Positions 23,209 through 34,825 of a stretch of 64,000 bases of DNA are shown in pieces. The position numbers and the translations under genes are program-made. The notes under the pieces were generated by a model. The model did not search any database and was not told where the DNA came from. It saw only the letters and a list, made by a program, of their open reading frames with translations. Source of the stretch: Multifurca ochricompacta (Eukaryota > Basidiomycota > Agaricomycetes > Russulales > Russulaceae). The stretch's first letter is position 1, and each line of letters opens with the position of its first letter. The stretch covers positions 558,001-622,000 of the forward strand of contig WTXG01000006.1 in NCBI GenBank assembly GCA_022496185.1. Reading direction: 5' to 3'.

Positions 23209-25115
23209 CTACCGGAAATGATCCCCATAATTTGAGAATATGATCGCGGCGAAGCTCGCGACCTCGTGCAAATCTGACAAATTCTGCGTCGCCAAGTTCA
23301 GCATGCAAAGCCTTCCATGCGAAAATGCGAAATTCCATAAGGAAAACACGCACATCCACGAGCTCGTTTGGCATTCCATTAAGTGCTAGGCTGCTCCATC
23401 TCGCGAGACCTGGAAGCACACCCGCGGTACGTAGCCGGACTTCGCCTCTTCACCCTCCTCGCCGGCGAAGACGTTTCGGGAGAGTCCATCAAAAAGCAGT
23501 GATGTTCCGCGGTCAAGTGCACGCTCTAGTACGAGTGCAAAGTCAGATGATGTCAACAGGTCACGAGTCTCCTCCATGAGAGCCGTGAATGCGGGTTCAT
23601 GTGTGTCGCTGTGTGCAGGTGGGAAGCCACCACGAGTGAGAAGGTGAGACAGCGCTGACGAGGTCGGTGGAAGGAGAGTGGACAAAAAACTAGGAAACGT
23701 GTCAGTGTTATGAATACATTAGTTGGCTCACTTACTTGATTCTACGTTCGGTACCTTCGAAAGTAATCTCATGCTCAACGCGCCGCCGAACATCACTTAT
23801 CAATCTATGCAACTCGATCGCGCCAATTTTACTTTTCAATGATACCCTAGGCAACATCCATGGTCATGAATATCGCCTGGGCAACGAGAGGAAAATATTC
23901 GCTTACCCTTCAAACACCTCCTCTACACCTCTCCGTACACGCTCGCCGACGTCCTTCCAACCTACATTGAGTATCCACCAACTGAGAGTTAGAAACTTGC
24001 GTTCGGTCTCCGCGTCCACGCCCTCCTGCCATATGCTGTCCTCCCACCCGGTTTTTTGATCAAGTAGAGCTTCGATGTCCTGAGAACGGGTCAGGTCGAC
24101 CAGAGATGAGAAGAGCATTGATGACACGAAAGGTTCAGATTGGCGCCGCGAGTGTGCATCTTCATCGTGCTCGAGCTGCATGACAGACTGGATGAATTTG
24201 TATCGGCCAAGAAGAGAAAGTTGGATGTTGGTAAAGATGGTTAGGAGGGTAATTGAGTAGAGAACGGTGAGCGTCCTTGTTACAGCTGGTAGGGGAAACT
24301 GTCAAGAACCTCATCTAGGGCGAGTGTATGAACAGACGCACTAAGTAACTTAACCTCTCTCCAGAGGTCTGCCTTGCTTCTCGCGGAACACTCTGTTGGG
24401 ATGTAGATAAATCGGTCTGTGGACGGTCGATGGTACGAATCAGAGACGCTATCCGGTCGAGCAACTGCGCACTCACGAGACCAGAGTCACTACTGCTACT
24501 GACCACCGAGCTTGATACAACCGATTCCGACAGTGTTTTGGGTTCACCGAAGGGTGCCGAAGGTGTAGGTTCAGCCAACTGTGAGACCTCAGGTCGCGGA
24601 GAGACCGATAAAAAAGAGGCAGAGCTGGTTTCAGATTGTGCGTCTGAGGAATGTACGAGTTCTACGCTGGACTCGAGAGACCATATCGACCCGACCCGTG
24701 GCGACTGCTGATGCTGTGGCAGTGCGGATTGTTCATGAACAGGTCGAACGTTTTGTCTCTTCGCGGCACGCGAAAGGGACTGAAGCTCAGCTGTCAGGGA
24801 CTCAACATCCATCTCGTCTAAGATATGCTTGCTGAGCAAGGGCATATAAGTCATGATTGTGAACGAGATATCCTGCATATTTTGCCGGAATCGCTTGCGT
24901 ATACTATGTAGGATTATTGGTGAAGAAAGACGACATTACAAGCTAACCTGCACGTACTTTTCTCGGGCTATTCGATCCTCTAGGATGCGGTCTCTCGTGT
25001 CTGTGATGCGCGCGGAGGCATACTGGCCTACGAGATACAAACCACCGATGACACCTGCAGCTCGAGAAAGTTTAGTACGTTTCTCGTACACGTAGTTTGA
25101 TACAGAGTTCAACAT
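23209..25115 (-). CDS. PEX3: Peroxin-3 (peroxisomal membrane biogenesis); one apparent 1-bp deletion
   Basis: PEX3 anchors in the peroxisome/ER membrane and docks PEX19 with its membrane-protein cargo. The ATG at 25115 gives MLNSVSNYVYEKRTKLSRAA followed by the GVIGGLYLVGQY membrane span, the usual PEX3 start. Later come KRFRQNMQDISFTIMTYMP, ILDEMDVESLTAEL, TRTLTVLYSITLLTIFTNIQLSLLGRY and the FLTLSWWILNVGWK helix. The C-terminus has LPGLARWSSLALNGMPNELVD and DLHEVASFAAIIFSNYGDHF, ending at 23209. A disordered Ser-rich insert of about 90 residues lies after the second block. At about 23436 one base is missing: TCCGG should read TCCCGG to link EEAKS to RLRTAGVLPGLARW. As written the frame stops soon after. 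The gene is essential for peroxisomes, so a sequencing error is more likely than loss. Size about 530 aa, larger than yeast PEX3 because of the insert. Confidence 0.87.
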
Positions 25116-25255
25116 GGTGAATGTATGAGGGAAGGTAGCATCAGCTGCAGGAGGCGTGCAAGGCGCAGTGTTGGGCAATTCAGTGATTTCACTTTCGCGC
25201 CGGTGAGCACGTGTTAACCTCAAGTTATAATAAACTATGTCTATTTATTTTTATT

Positions 25256-26203
25256 TTATCGTTTAGCAAACTCTTCGTTCTTAAATCTTGTTAACTGGTC
25301 AGAAAGTTGTCGCCATCGCTCTTGCACACTGGGCATCTTAGCAATGCTCTCAGGAGCTAGGTAACCACGATTCCTCCAATTAGTATACCACTCTGCAAAA
25401 TTGACTCAGTTAAACGGCGCAGCTGATGGAGGTGCAAACAGGAGACTCACCAATATCCTGTCGACGCGTAGGCGCCGCATCAATGTGGTCTGTGCGTCCC
25501 TTCACGCAGTCATACATAGATAAGCGATTGTAGTATCTACAAAACACTGAGCCCCCAGATTTTTCGACGGCCTCGATGGCAGACTTGGAGGCGCGAGAAG
25601 GTGTTATGTGTATCTGCACCTTGAGGTTCTCCGCACCCTGAAAACCCGACATCCAGTAAGAAACGAGTAAAACAGAAAAGAAGCTGCCACACATCGCCAA
25701 GTAACTTAACTCCATCACGGGCGTTATGTATACACCCGCTCATTACCAGCTCCCTTGCAGTGATGGGGTTTTCGGGTGAGGACGTTAATCGCCCCTGTTC
25801 AATCCAATGGGCTATCCGATCAAGGTTTACGGGTGCATAGGTCTTGCCATTGATACTGTAAACGGAATGCGTCAACGCGTTGTACCTGGAACTAAATGAT
25901 ACACACGAATTAGTGAAACCCTTCTTGGGAAATAGCTTTGATATGGTTGTTTGACCGCCTTCAAACCCTGCCTTGGGCTTTCCGTTACCTGACCGCGCCT
26001 TCTGGCCTTTGTGTCCACGCCCAGAGGTCTTGCCCAGTCCTGAGCTACGACCACGACCAAGTCGTTTTTGCTCCACAGTTCATGAGAACATGTAATTCTT
26101 TTTTTTTTAGGAAAAAAAAGCTTACTGTATGTCGAGAGCCCGCTGATGGATGGAGGTTGAATAGATGAACGCGTGAGCTGGACACGCGAACGGTGGGTAA
26201 CAT
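25256..26203 (-). CDS. MRPL10: Mitochondrial large-subunit ribosomal protein uL15m
   Basis: The start at 26203 gives [20 protein letters not shown], a basic, serine-rich mitochondrial presequence on its own exon. The uL15 signature follows: [25 protein letters not shown], then [20 protein letters not shown], a central LVMSG..GVKLLGD segment and [24 protein letters not shown]. The C-terminal extension [24 protein letters not shown] is typical of fungal mitochondrial forms. Five exons splice in frame, including a short intron inside GFTNS/INGKTY. No frameshift is needed. Its 5' end faces the small gene at 26322 across 118 bp, a likely shared promoter. Confidence 0.93.
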
Positions 26204-26321
26204 GATGGACGGTAGAAGGTGAGCAGTCGGCAATGGCCGGAAGCAGCGACAACGACGAGACGAGAGAATTGGCGCTTCACTTCCAACTTGATCGTGACCG
26301 ACTGGGCTTTTTACTTGCACA

Positions 26322-26806
26322 ATGGTGAGCTCGAATGTGTTAATCAGTTTTGGAAATTTTGGTATTAATTATGTCTCAAAGGGCGGCGGCGCTAGATATC
26401 CCTATCCAAAGGAGGTGTGGTCCCCAGCAGGTGCATTGAGTAACTCCGAAAATTCACAACTGTACGCTCACGCTGCCTCTTCATTATAGGTGGTTGGTGG
26501 ACGCGGCCATCAAATTGGAAGGCAAATACTGCGATATTATTTGCAGGAATTCTTGGAGTATCATATGGTGTCTGGACTGTTAGTGCAGACAAAGAAGTGA
26601 GTCCTCCTGTATCGTATCCCTACCACTGCATGATGTAAAACTTTGCGCTTCCAGTATCGTTACAACGAACCAATCCGGGCTATCCCTTCTATGCGAGTAC
26701 GTCTAGGACGTCTCATATTCTGACACACGTAACACTTATTTTCTGCTCGCAGTGGGCCAAGCAGTACCGGGATTCACAAGGAGCAAAGGAGGACCATAAA
26801 TCATAG
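26322..26806 (+). CDS. Small single-span protein, probably mitochondrial inner membrane
   Basis: Five tiny exons make about 84 aa: the ATG codon stands alone before the first intron, then GGGARYPYPKEVWSPAG, then GGWWTRPSNWKANTAILFAG. A hydrophobic span (ILFAGILGVSYGVWTV) is followed by SADKEYRYNEPIRAIPSMRWAKQYRD and a stop at 26804-26806. The pattern YPYPKxVWSPAGGWWxxPxNWK is one I recall from small uncharacterised fungal mitochondrial proteins. Size, one span and charged C-terminus fit an accessory respiratory-chain subunit, but that is inference. It diverges from uL15m, in keeping with a mitochondrial role. Confidence 0.7.
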
Positions 26807-27396
26807 ACCATTGTTCCCCTATTTTGGAAGTTGCTTTGGAATTTCGAACACCTCGGAATTTGTATCTATCGCACTCGAACATCTGGCAATCAGTTGTCTG
26901 ACCTACCTATTCTTGGCGTATCTCCCCAAAGCGTATTCGCTATCTCACGGACCAAGCGCACTAAGCAAAGAAATCAGAGAACACCAGCAGCTACACCGCA
27001 AACCGTTTAAGCATATTTATTGGTCGGGGCATCTGAATACATGGCGCCAACGCCCTGCTTGCGAGAAAACACGTTCCTACCTTAAGGGCGCCAACGTTGG
27101 ACAATGTGCAAGCTACGCTTGATAGGGAAGGCTGGAATTCAACTAAACAAGTGGGCGCGTGACATTGCCAAATCGCACCGAATATATCATGTATAAACAT
27201 ATTAATAACGAGAACCCCGCACTTATACTAGAATTGACATGACAAAAGGATGACCAGACTGACAGTTCGTTGGGCGGAATAATTGTGGGAGGCGCCAGTT
27301 CTCGCCGTGAACGTCGTAATGACGCGGTCTTCGTGCTCTATTAACCTCACCACCTTCCTATTCTTCGTCCCCGTTCTCGACATCGGGGTCGCGCTG
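26807..27396. other. 590 bp intergenic, convergent 3' ends
   Basis: Lies between the stop of the small mitochondrial-type gene and the stop of the DUF2461 gene. No coding or structural signal is seen. Confidence 0.5.
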
Positions 27397-29053
27397 TCAT
27401 CCTCTCCCCTCATCGCCACCTACGCTCATGTAATCATTCATACTGGTATCACAGATCAATGCCACTTTGTATCCTGTCAGGTAGACGGGAAGGGGACCTA
27501 CCAATACACAAGAGGTTTGGCGGCCAATGCAACCCTCATGACTGTCTGTCCGAAAGTAGGACTAAAACCTCATCATCTGTGAATTGATGCACAACAACAA
27601 AAGAACGACATTTCAACAGGTCGATGTCCCTGCTTTCTATTCAGCTTCTAGGCAATACTTTGTCAACAAACCTACTTATGATTCTTGTCAATGCCCTTGG
27701 GCGCCGTCTTAAGCTCATCATCCCTTCCGAAAATATTCTGTCGTCCTCCCTTAGAGACCGGTTTTGCCGGGCCAAAGTTCTTGACAAAGAGTGGAGCATT
27801 GACGATCTGGCGCAGACGGGAAGAGTTGCGCTGGATGCGCGACCGGATAGTTGCGAGTTCATTTTTGCCCGGGCACCAGGTCCCCGCGCGAGCAGGCTTT
27901 CACCGCCAGGCTTGACTGGAATGTATTTGGTGAGGACAAGTGACTCTTGAAAAAGAAAGAACTTTTTTAACTCATTCTACATAATTAAGTGCTTGAACTT
28001 AGCGCACGCTTCATCAGGCGGGGTAGGGTGCAAGAAACATACACATGATCTAAGCGAGAAGATTGATCAGAAATAGAGCGGCTATGCACACGAGAACATA
28101 CAGCCAGCAAAGGTACCCTTTCTCCCACTCCTCGAGAAAGTTGCCGAAAGGTTTGTTTTGTACGGAGTTTTATCATTACTGAAACGGACCTGTATGGTGT
28201 TGGGGTGATGCCAGCATTCTCGGAGAAACGTGAGGCATACATCTCGGTAGATTCTGTAAATGACATCCTTGGGTGGTAATGGCGGGATTTGGGGGTCCAC
28301 TTCCGTAAAGAGGTCTGTTAAACTTTCTATAAAGTGTTTAAACTCCGTTTCAGCCAGGCGAAATACAGGCTCTGAAAGTGTGCAATATTCGTCACCCACA
28401 CGCGATGGGTAAGTGCTTCTCCGGAGGACATACCGTGCAGTCTAAACCTGGACGCCGGGGTCGGTCATGTAGCGGCCTGTACAGCTGGAAGCTCGCTCAC
28501 CATTCACGGTCGTTGCATTCCGGTCTCTTGAGCTGCAAAAGGAAGTTGAACGTATTTTGAGATATCTGACCCGGGGGACTGCGGCGGTTGATTAGTTCTA
28601 CTTCTCTCAACCCAATCGTTGTAAATAAACGTAGTACATACCATGTCCCGTCTTTGGCGCCTGGACGACCCTTCCAACGATTTCCTGGCCCACTTTCAGG
28701 TTCAGGTTGTTGTCCTCCCCCTCCCCGTCTTCGTTGCTAGTGGCATTTTTACGCTTCTTGCTCTTGGAAGCGCGCGGCTTGACGGGTGATACACGCTTCC
28801 TTTTCCGTGGTGCTGCACGACTCTTTGTCTCCAGATCACTATCCTCATCCAGCGCATCACTGTGCAACGATTTTACATCATCTTCATCCATGTTGCTCGC
28901 CTCTTTGTCGGCATCTTGCCTGAGCGCCTGTGGCACCGCCCGTTCCCTTCCATGAGCTCGTTTCTTAGTCACATTCAATGTTTGCGGCGAAGGATTTGTG
29001 TTGTTGATACTGGTTCTGGTTATGGGGCGTGTTGATTGCCCTGTAGGAGACAT
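27397..29053 (-). CDS. DUF2461 (TIGR02453) family protein; three apparent 1-bp deletions
   Basis: A conserved fungal/bacterial family of unknown activity, about 400 aa. The ATG at 29053 opens a disordered basic N-terminus with KKRKN and RKRKR nuclear-type signals, then KVGQEIVGRVVQAPKTGH. The DUF2461 domain follows: QLKRPECNDREW, FRLAETEFKHFIESLTDLF, DPQIPPLPPKDVIYRIYRD, RFSNDKTPYKTN, FSRSGRKGTFAG, PGGESLLA, GTWCPGKNELATIRSRI and DDELKTAPKGIDKNHK, then DIDLLKCRSFVVVHQFTDDEVL, PTFGQTVMRVAL and a short C-terminus with stop at 27397. Three joins need one extra base: near 28575 (C5, should be C6), near 27887 (GCGCG, should be GCGGCG) and near 27562 (TTAGTCC, should be TTAGGTCC). A mini-exon around 28050-28130 remains unresolved. 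Domain identity is firm; the exact model is not. Confidence 0.75.
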
Positions 29054-29262
29054 GGACTAACTGCAATGCAGCAAATGCAATTACGCACTAGCTTGCCTCT
29101 AACTGGGTAAGCTCAACACGTGCTCACCCTGTTCACGGCACACGGACACGGAAAAGTTGGGTAAATCGGGAATACAGAATGCGGCTAACCTGACCTCAGT
29201 TTTATTATATTAGGTCTTGGTTCTTCACCTGGTCAAATTCACTCATCATTTTACTCCCCCAA

Positions 29263-31645
29263 ATGTCTGACACTACGGAATCAGTCCCATTTCATCCCGT
29301 CGCCCCTCGTCTCAAGAACGGGCCCAAGAAGCCTCATGTAGGGCCCACCATTAACGAATACAAGTCTTTACACGCACAGACGATTGGTCCTAACTCGGAT
29401 GAGTGGTGGGCCAAGGCAAGTCGATGAACTGATCAAGGATGATGATGCCTCAACTCTAATCACACGCACAAAGGTCGCCCGTGAAACCCTCCATTGGGAT
29501 CGACCCTTCCAAACCGTCAGATCTGGCAGCTTTGAGAAAGGCGACATTGCCTGGTTTCCCGAAGGCGCTTTGAATGCATCTTACAACTGTGTTGATCGAT
29601 GGGCATTCAAGCATCCTGACAAGGTAAAAAGCAAATACCGGACATCTCCGTTTCTTTTTACATCATCCCTCATCCCACCCGTAGACTGCGATTATCTACG
29701 AGGCTGATGAGCCAAATGAAAGTGCTGAGATCACCTATGCTGAGCTTCTGCGCGAGGTCTCCAGCGTTGCCAACGTACTCAAATCCCTTGGCATCAAGAA
29801 GGGCGACACAGTCTCCATCTACCTTCCTATGACATGGCAAGCCGTCGTTGCCTTCCTTGCTTGTGCCCGTATTGGTGCCGTTCACTCGGTCGTGTTTGCC
29901 GGCTTTTCTGCCGAGTCTCTTCGTGACCGTGTCAATGACTGCAAGAGCCGTCTGATCCTCACCTCTGACGAAGGGCGTCGGGGTGGGAAGATCATTGCAA
30001 CCAAAGCTATCGTCGATTCGGCACTTAAACAATGCCCGCACGTCGAGCACGTCCTTGTTTTTAAACGCACTGGAAATGAGGTCCCGTGGACGCAAGGCCG
30101 TGACAAGTGGTGGCACGAGGAGACAGCACGGGTCCCCAACTACTGCCCTCCCGAGATTATGGCATCAGAGGATCCGTTATTTATCCTTTATGTGAGATGT
30201 CCACGTGTACATTTTTGTCAGTGCGCGTCTGAACTTTTTTCAGACGTCCGGCTCCACAGGCAAGCCCAAGGGTGTAGTGCACACGACGGGAGGATACCTA
30301 CTCGGTGCTGCCCTCACATTGAAATACGTCTTCGACGTTCACCCGACGATAAGTTCGCCTGCATGGCTGATGTCGGCTGGATCACCGGACATTCGTACGT
30401 ACATACACCGTCCAGCTGCTGTGCCAGGTCCCTGATGCATCGCGCTTCAGCTACATCGTTTATGGCCCGCTCGCAAACGGCGTCTCGACCACTGTCTTCG
30501 AGTCGACCCCCGTCTATCCTACTCCATCGCGCTACTGGCAGACTGTGGAAAAACACAAGTTGACCCAGTTCTATTCCGCCCCGACGGCGATCCGCCTCCT
30601 GCGCCGCCTCGGCGCACATCATGTAGAACACCATGACTTGAGTTCTCTGCGAGTTCTCGGCAGCGTGGGCGAGCCGATCAACCCTGAGGCTTGGAACTGG
30701 TATAATGAGCACGTCGGACGGGGTCAGTGCGCCGTCGTCGACACGTTCTGGCAGACCGAGACGGGGAGTATCGTCATTACACCATTCCCTGGTGCGGTCG
30801 AAACAAACCAGGTTCGGCGACTGTCCCATTCTTTGGCATCGACCCTGTCATTCTCGACCCACATTCAGGAAAGGTACGCTTGGGGTTTCCATATCCTTTT
30901 TTGTTTTTTTTGTTTTTTGGTTGGTTCTGAAATCATCCCGTAGGAGCTGGTAGGCAACAATGTCGAGGGAGTACTTGCCTTGCGAAACCCATGGCCGTCA
31001 ATTGCGCGTACTGTATTCCAGGATCACGAGCGCTACCTAGAGACCTACATGAAGCCTTACCCTGGTGTCTTCTACACTGGCGATGGCGCTGCACGTGATG
31101 AGCATGGTTACATCTGGATCAAGGGTCGTGTCGATGGTGAGCGTTAAATATAGAAGTGTTCTCGTCTGGCATTTACACTCGCGCAGATGTCATCAATGTT
31201 TCTGGACACCGCCTATCAACTGCCGAAATCGAATCTGCGCTCATCTTGCACCCTGGAGTCGCCGAGACCGCCGTCATTGGTCTGCTGATGAGTTGACTGG
31301 TCAAGCTGTTTATGCCTTTGTCACCCTTAAACCGTATGTCTTGTTCACTTAGCGAAACCATCGGTATTGATCATTATCTCTAGCGAATTTAAATATGACC
31401 TTAACGACGAGTCCGCGTTGACCAAAGAGCTCACGCTCCAGGTTCGCAAAGTCATCGGCCCCTTTGCGGCGCCCAAGAAAATCTACATCGTCAGCGACCT
31501 TCCCAAGACGCGGTCAGGCAAGATCATGCGCCGCATCATGCGTAAGATTGTTGCAGGCGAGGGCGACCAACTGGGCGATCTCAGCACACTTGCGGAGCCG
31601 GCCGTTGTGGACCAGATCAAGGCTAAAGTAGCTCAAAGCGCGTAA
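29263..31645 (+). CDS. ACS1: Acetyl-CoA synthetase (AMP-forming); three apparent 1-bp deletions and a GC-AG intron
   Basis: Makes acetyl-CoA from acetate, ATP and CoA in cytosol and nucleus. About 650 aa once spliced, the normal family length. The start at 29263 gives [17 protein letters not shown]. Visible blocks are the N-terminal [50 protein letters not shown], the P-loop [18 protein letters not shown] (split by an intron after ILY), [14 protein letters not shown], the YTGDGA core and the acyl-activating lysine loop [11 protein letters not shown]. The first intron (29416-29473) starts GC, not GT, with a good AAG|GCAAGT donor. Single missing bases are needed near 30345 (HPDDKF, CCGGA reads CCGA), near 30806 (ETKPGSA, AAAA reads AAA) and near 31281 (VIGTADELTGQ). 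The last part, from PEFKYD to the stop at 31643, is clean. Confidence 0.92.
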
Positions 31646-31922
31646 TACGCACAACAAATTGCTTCTCTCTTTTTGCTAAACGTGTCTGGTTTTGACCCTG
31701 TATGTTCGATTAGTGTGAAGTACAAACCCATTCATAAAGAGCATTTATACCAGACGCCATCTATGTATTAGGGTATCGTGAATAGCAGCGATGTGTTCTC
31801 TACGCCGTCAGTATCATCGTCGACATCGCCCAGCGATCCGCAAAGAGTCTGAAATTTCTCTCCTTGAAGTCCCCCCCCCCCTTCCCCTCCTGACCTCCTC
31901 AGCCTGTCCGGTGTAGTACAGG

Positions 31923-32560
31923 TCATGTCGCCGTGCTGCGCACAACATCCGAGTATAGAAGAGAAATTTGTGCGCTCTCGTCTGGTAGAATTTCCCACCC
32001 TTCTTCGTCAAGCGCCACGAGCCGACCGTCAATTTCCACAACCTCGAACGCTTCACCGTCCGTGATATGGGGAGGTGAGCTGCGCATCTTGGCTGGTCGT
32101 GCCATTGCGAGTAACGTTGCGCCGGACGTGGAGCGAGCCAGAGAAACCTTGGCGTCCTCCTTTACCTCTACTTCCACCTCTACGCCCTCGTCCTCGTCGT
32201 CGGAGTAAGGCGCATCCGCGTTAATATGCGAGACTAGGCATGGACATTGTCGATGTTCCGTCCTATGAAGATGCGTGTACCGTTATCGCGGCGGCTCTTT
32301 TGCCGCGGCGGACGTCCGCAGTGTCGCCAGTACCGCTCAGATGCGAGGTCCTTTAGCTGATTTTTGCGCTCCTCGTGCCGCTGTGGGAGAACGTTTGGTC
32401 AGAACTGGGGATGGAAGCGGGGGAAGGGGAAGAAGGGAGAAACGAGTCGAGTTGGACAGATAAAGGAGACGGGGTACAGTACCTCTCGGCCTGTCTTGCG
32501 TCGTAATGTGTTGGCGAGTTTACGCGGGTCTAGAAGAGGTGTAGGTAGGGGTGCAGACAT
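31923..32560 (-). CDS. Small conserved-looking protein of unknown function
   Basis: The ATG at 32560 starts MSAPLPTPLLDPRKLANTLRRKTGRE, then an intron, then a charged helix (RHEERKNQLKDLASE). A second intron leads to HINADAPYSDDEDEGVEVEVE (very acidic), SLARSTSGATLLAMARPAKMRS, and a C-terminus with EAFEVVEIDGRLVALDEEGWE; the stop is at 31923. About 160 aa. The segment between DLASE and the second intron (RYWRHCGRPPRQ in this frame) looks unnatural and may hide an indel: another frame reads VLATLRTSAAAKEPP. I do not recognise the family. It sits 3' to 3' with acetyl-CoA synthetase, only 277 bp apart. Confidence 0.5.
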
Positions 32561-33247
32561 GGTTGATACGTTGTGAGAGCGAATGCGCGACATTGTTACG
32601 GTGAGGTTGTTTTGTAAGAGCTCAGTTGTGATGAGGCTTTGGTGCGTTTAGGTGGGTGAAGTAGCTTCTCACAAGAGCGAGAACTGTCGTTTTGACTAGG
32701 AGTACAATGGCAAGTACTTATATCGTAAAATCCCATAGCTGTGAGTCATTGCAGTGACGGCGAACGTGCTAGTAATTAAACCATGATAAGGTAGCGATGA
32801 CTCGAAGGCTGCCGAGAAATGAATTGACTCGAGTAATTGATAGCTGGGCACAGGCGGCAATTGAGAAATTTGGGCGGTACTTACGCGTACAGAGGCTATT
32901 CTCGTCCTTATCCGCCCGCGGTAATTTCAGGAGGGGGATTGTGTAAAACGGCGGTGAGTGGTGACTGTCGGTGAGGAAACCAGTGTGTGCCTCTGTCACT
33001 GTCTGTCTTTGGTCTTTGCCTCTCTCTCTCCACTTCCCCTGAGTCCGAGTCCGAGTCAGGTCATATTCATATTCATCAGTCACAGTCACAACCCTTGGTT
33101 TTGCATTCATATTTCAAGTCAAGAATGGACAACAGTTCGTTATAGTGTAGTTGTAGGCCAGCAGTATCAGCATCACAAGGACTTTATGCATTCGGCATAG
33201 CCGCATTCTTCATTTGTTGTGCCTTTGCAACTCAACTAGCAACTGTC
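32561..33247. promoter_or_regulatory. Divergent intergenic region (687 bp)
   Basis: Upstream of the small acidic gene (-) and of the one-TM protein gene (+). Contains TCC/CTCT-rich stretches near 33000-33040 and GAGTCCGAGTC repeats near 33043. No coding signal is seen. Confidence 0.4.
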
Positions 33248-34650
33248 ATGTTACTCAAAGACAAAGACCAGCTTTCCGAACAATCCCTACTACGCCCTCG
33301 CGATGACAGCCAAGCTGGTCCCTCAGCGGTCCCTCCCCCGTCCTTTGAAGAGAGTGCAGGACATATAGTCATTGATATTAACGGAATTGTTGACGCCTTT
33401 CCAACAGGAGGCGAGGAACCTCCTGAGTTTACACCGTATGAAGCAGAACATTGGGTATCAAAAAATGGCGAGATCATCTCCCATGACCCTCATCTGAACG
33501 AAGACGGTGCGCGATGATGAGATGCTCTTCGTGGTGACTCATCTTTATTTCGACCACAAAGGTGAAGCGCTCTATCGCTTTTTGCTTTCGCAGGCCGAGA
33601 CTCCTCCAGATTTCCTCATCCAATGTCGCGGCACGCACAGCGAAACTCATACGCGTCTTGTTGACAAGACCGATTCGCGGGGCCGTCGGTACACTGATAC
33701 AGAACACTATACAGAAAATGTTACCGACTTTGACTTTACAATTGAGTATCAAGTCCCTCCCCGTGCGACGCAGTGGACAGTAGGTGATGAAGAGCCTGCC
33801 TATAGGGGTCACATGAGCCGGGAAGTAGGGCCTCCTGGAGAGACAACCAAGGCGGATCGCGCCACGAGGAAAGCGTTCGAGTCGTGGTTGGTGAAGCGTA
33901 ACATGCGCGGGTTACCACCGTGGGTGGGATCTTGCAGCGACAGACTCGAGGAACATACCGACTTCCAGACAGGGGCAGTGCAGCAGCCGCGCCCTACCGA
34001 CGTTCTCAAGTCATCCCGCACGCTGCGCCAGTGGGCAGACGATTACTGTCAGAGTCGGAAGATTTTCAAAGAGTTTGTATATGAAAAAGTATGTCCTCAT
34101 TCGATGGAACTCGCTCAGCCTCGAGCTGAGGGTGGTTGTGTAGGTCGTCTACGGTTGGGACCTTAAAGCTCTCGAGGCAGCCATTCGCGCAACCATCGCA
34201 TCGACGCACTACCGTGGGGATAATGTACACGTGCGGTTCAAGTCAAGATACAAAACGGTTATCGTGCGCCCCGATGGGCGTATTTCGCGAGCTATATCGA
34301 ATCCGTGGCTCAAATTTCTTCTGATAATCACACTGATCTACCCTTTCATATGGTTATTTAAGCGTTTCCATTCCAGGGGCGGTGGTAGTTGGGCGGTTGG
34401 AGGCGGTGCGTATGCACTCAAACGCTGGGCGCTCTTGCGGGATAATGCAGTCCCTGGCACACTTGCCGAGATCCATGATACTGTTGAGGGACCGAGAATT
34501 TTAGTTGGAGAAAGAGAAGGACAGTGGTTTAAGAGATGGGAAGGAACTATTCGGCGATCTGTTGTGGGAAGAAAGGTGAATAAGACACCAATGCAAGAAC
34601 CAGATGATGAAGTTATAAATTGGCCGGCGACAGAACTTGATGGGTTTTAG
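33248..34650 (+). CDS. Fungal protein with one membrane span, function unknown
   Basis: Three exons give about 430 aa. The start at 33248 (MLLKDKDQLSEQ) is followed by a disordered Pro/Ser part and a GHIVIDINGIVDAFP block. Next is a soluble domain with FLIQCRGTHSETHTR, RRYTDTEHYTENVTDFDFTIEY and RNMRGLPPWV. The third exon begins VVYGWDLKALEAAIRA, then YRGDNVHVRFKSRYKTVIVRPDG and one strong hydrophobic span LKFLLIITLIYPFIWLFKRF, followed by a Gly-rich, cytosolic-looking tail. Both introns are canonical (GTGCGC near 33508, GTATGT near 34090). I recall similar conserved proteins in many fungi without a known role; no enzyme motif is visible. The reading frame is intact throughout. Confidence 0.75.
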
Positions 34651-34689
34651 TTTTAGTTTTTAGTTTTAGTTGTAATATATCCATCCATC

Positions 34690-34710
34690 ATCATCATCAT
34701 CATCATCTAC
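34690..34710 (+). repeat. ATC trinucleotide repeat
   Basis: Seven or so CATCAT units just after the stop of the one-TM protein gene, with CCATCCATC flanks on both sides (34680 and 34739). Confidence 0.7.
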
Positions 34711-34825
34711 TCTGGCTATCTGCTTCTGTTCCCCTTCCCATCCATCCATCAATAGAGATAGAGTGTTCACCTTTCCTTTAAACCCCAATGTACGACGACT
34801 AGGTTGGGTTATTATATTTAACAAA

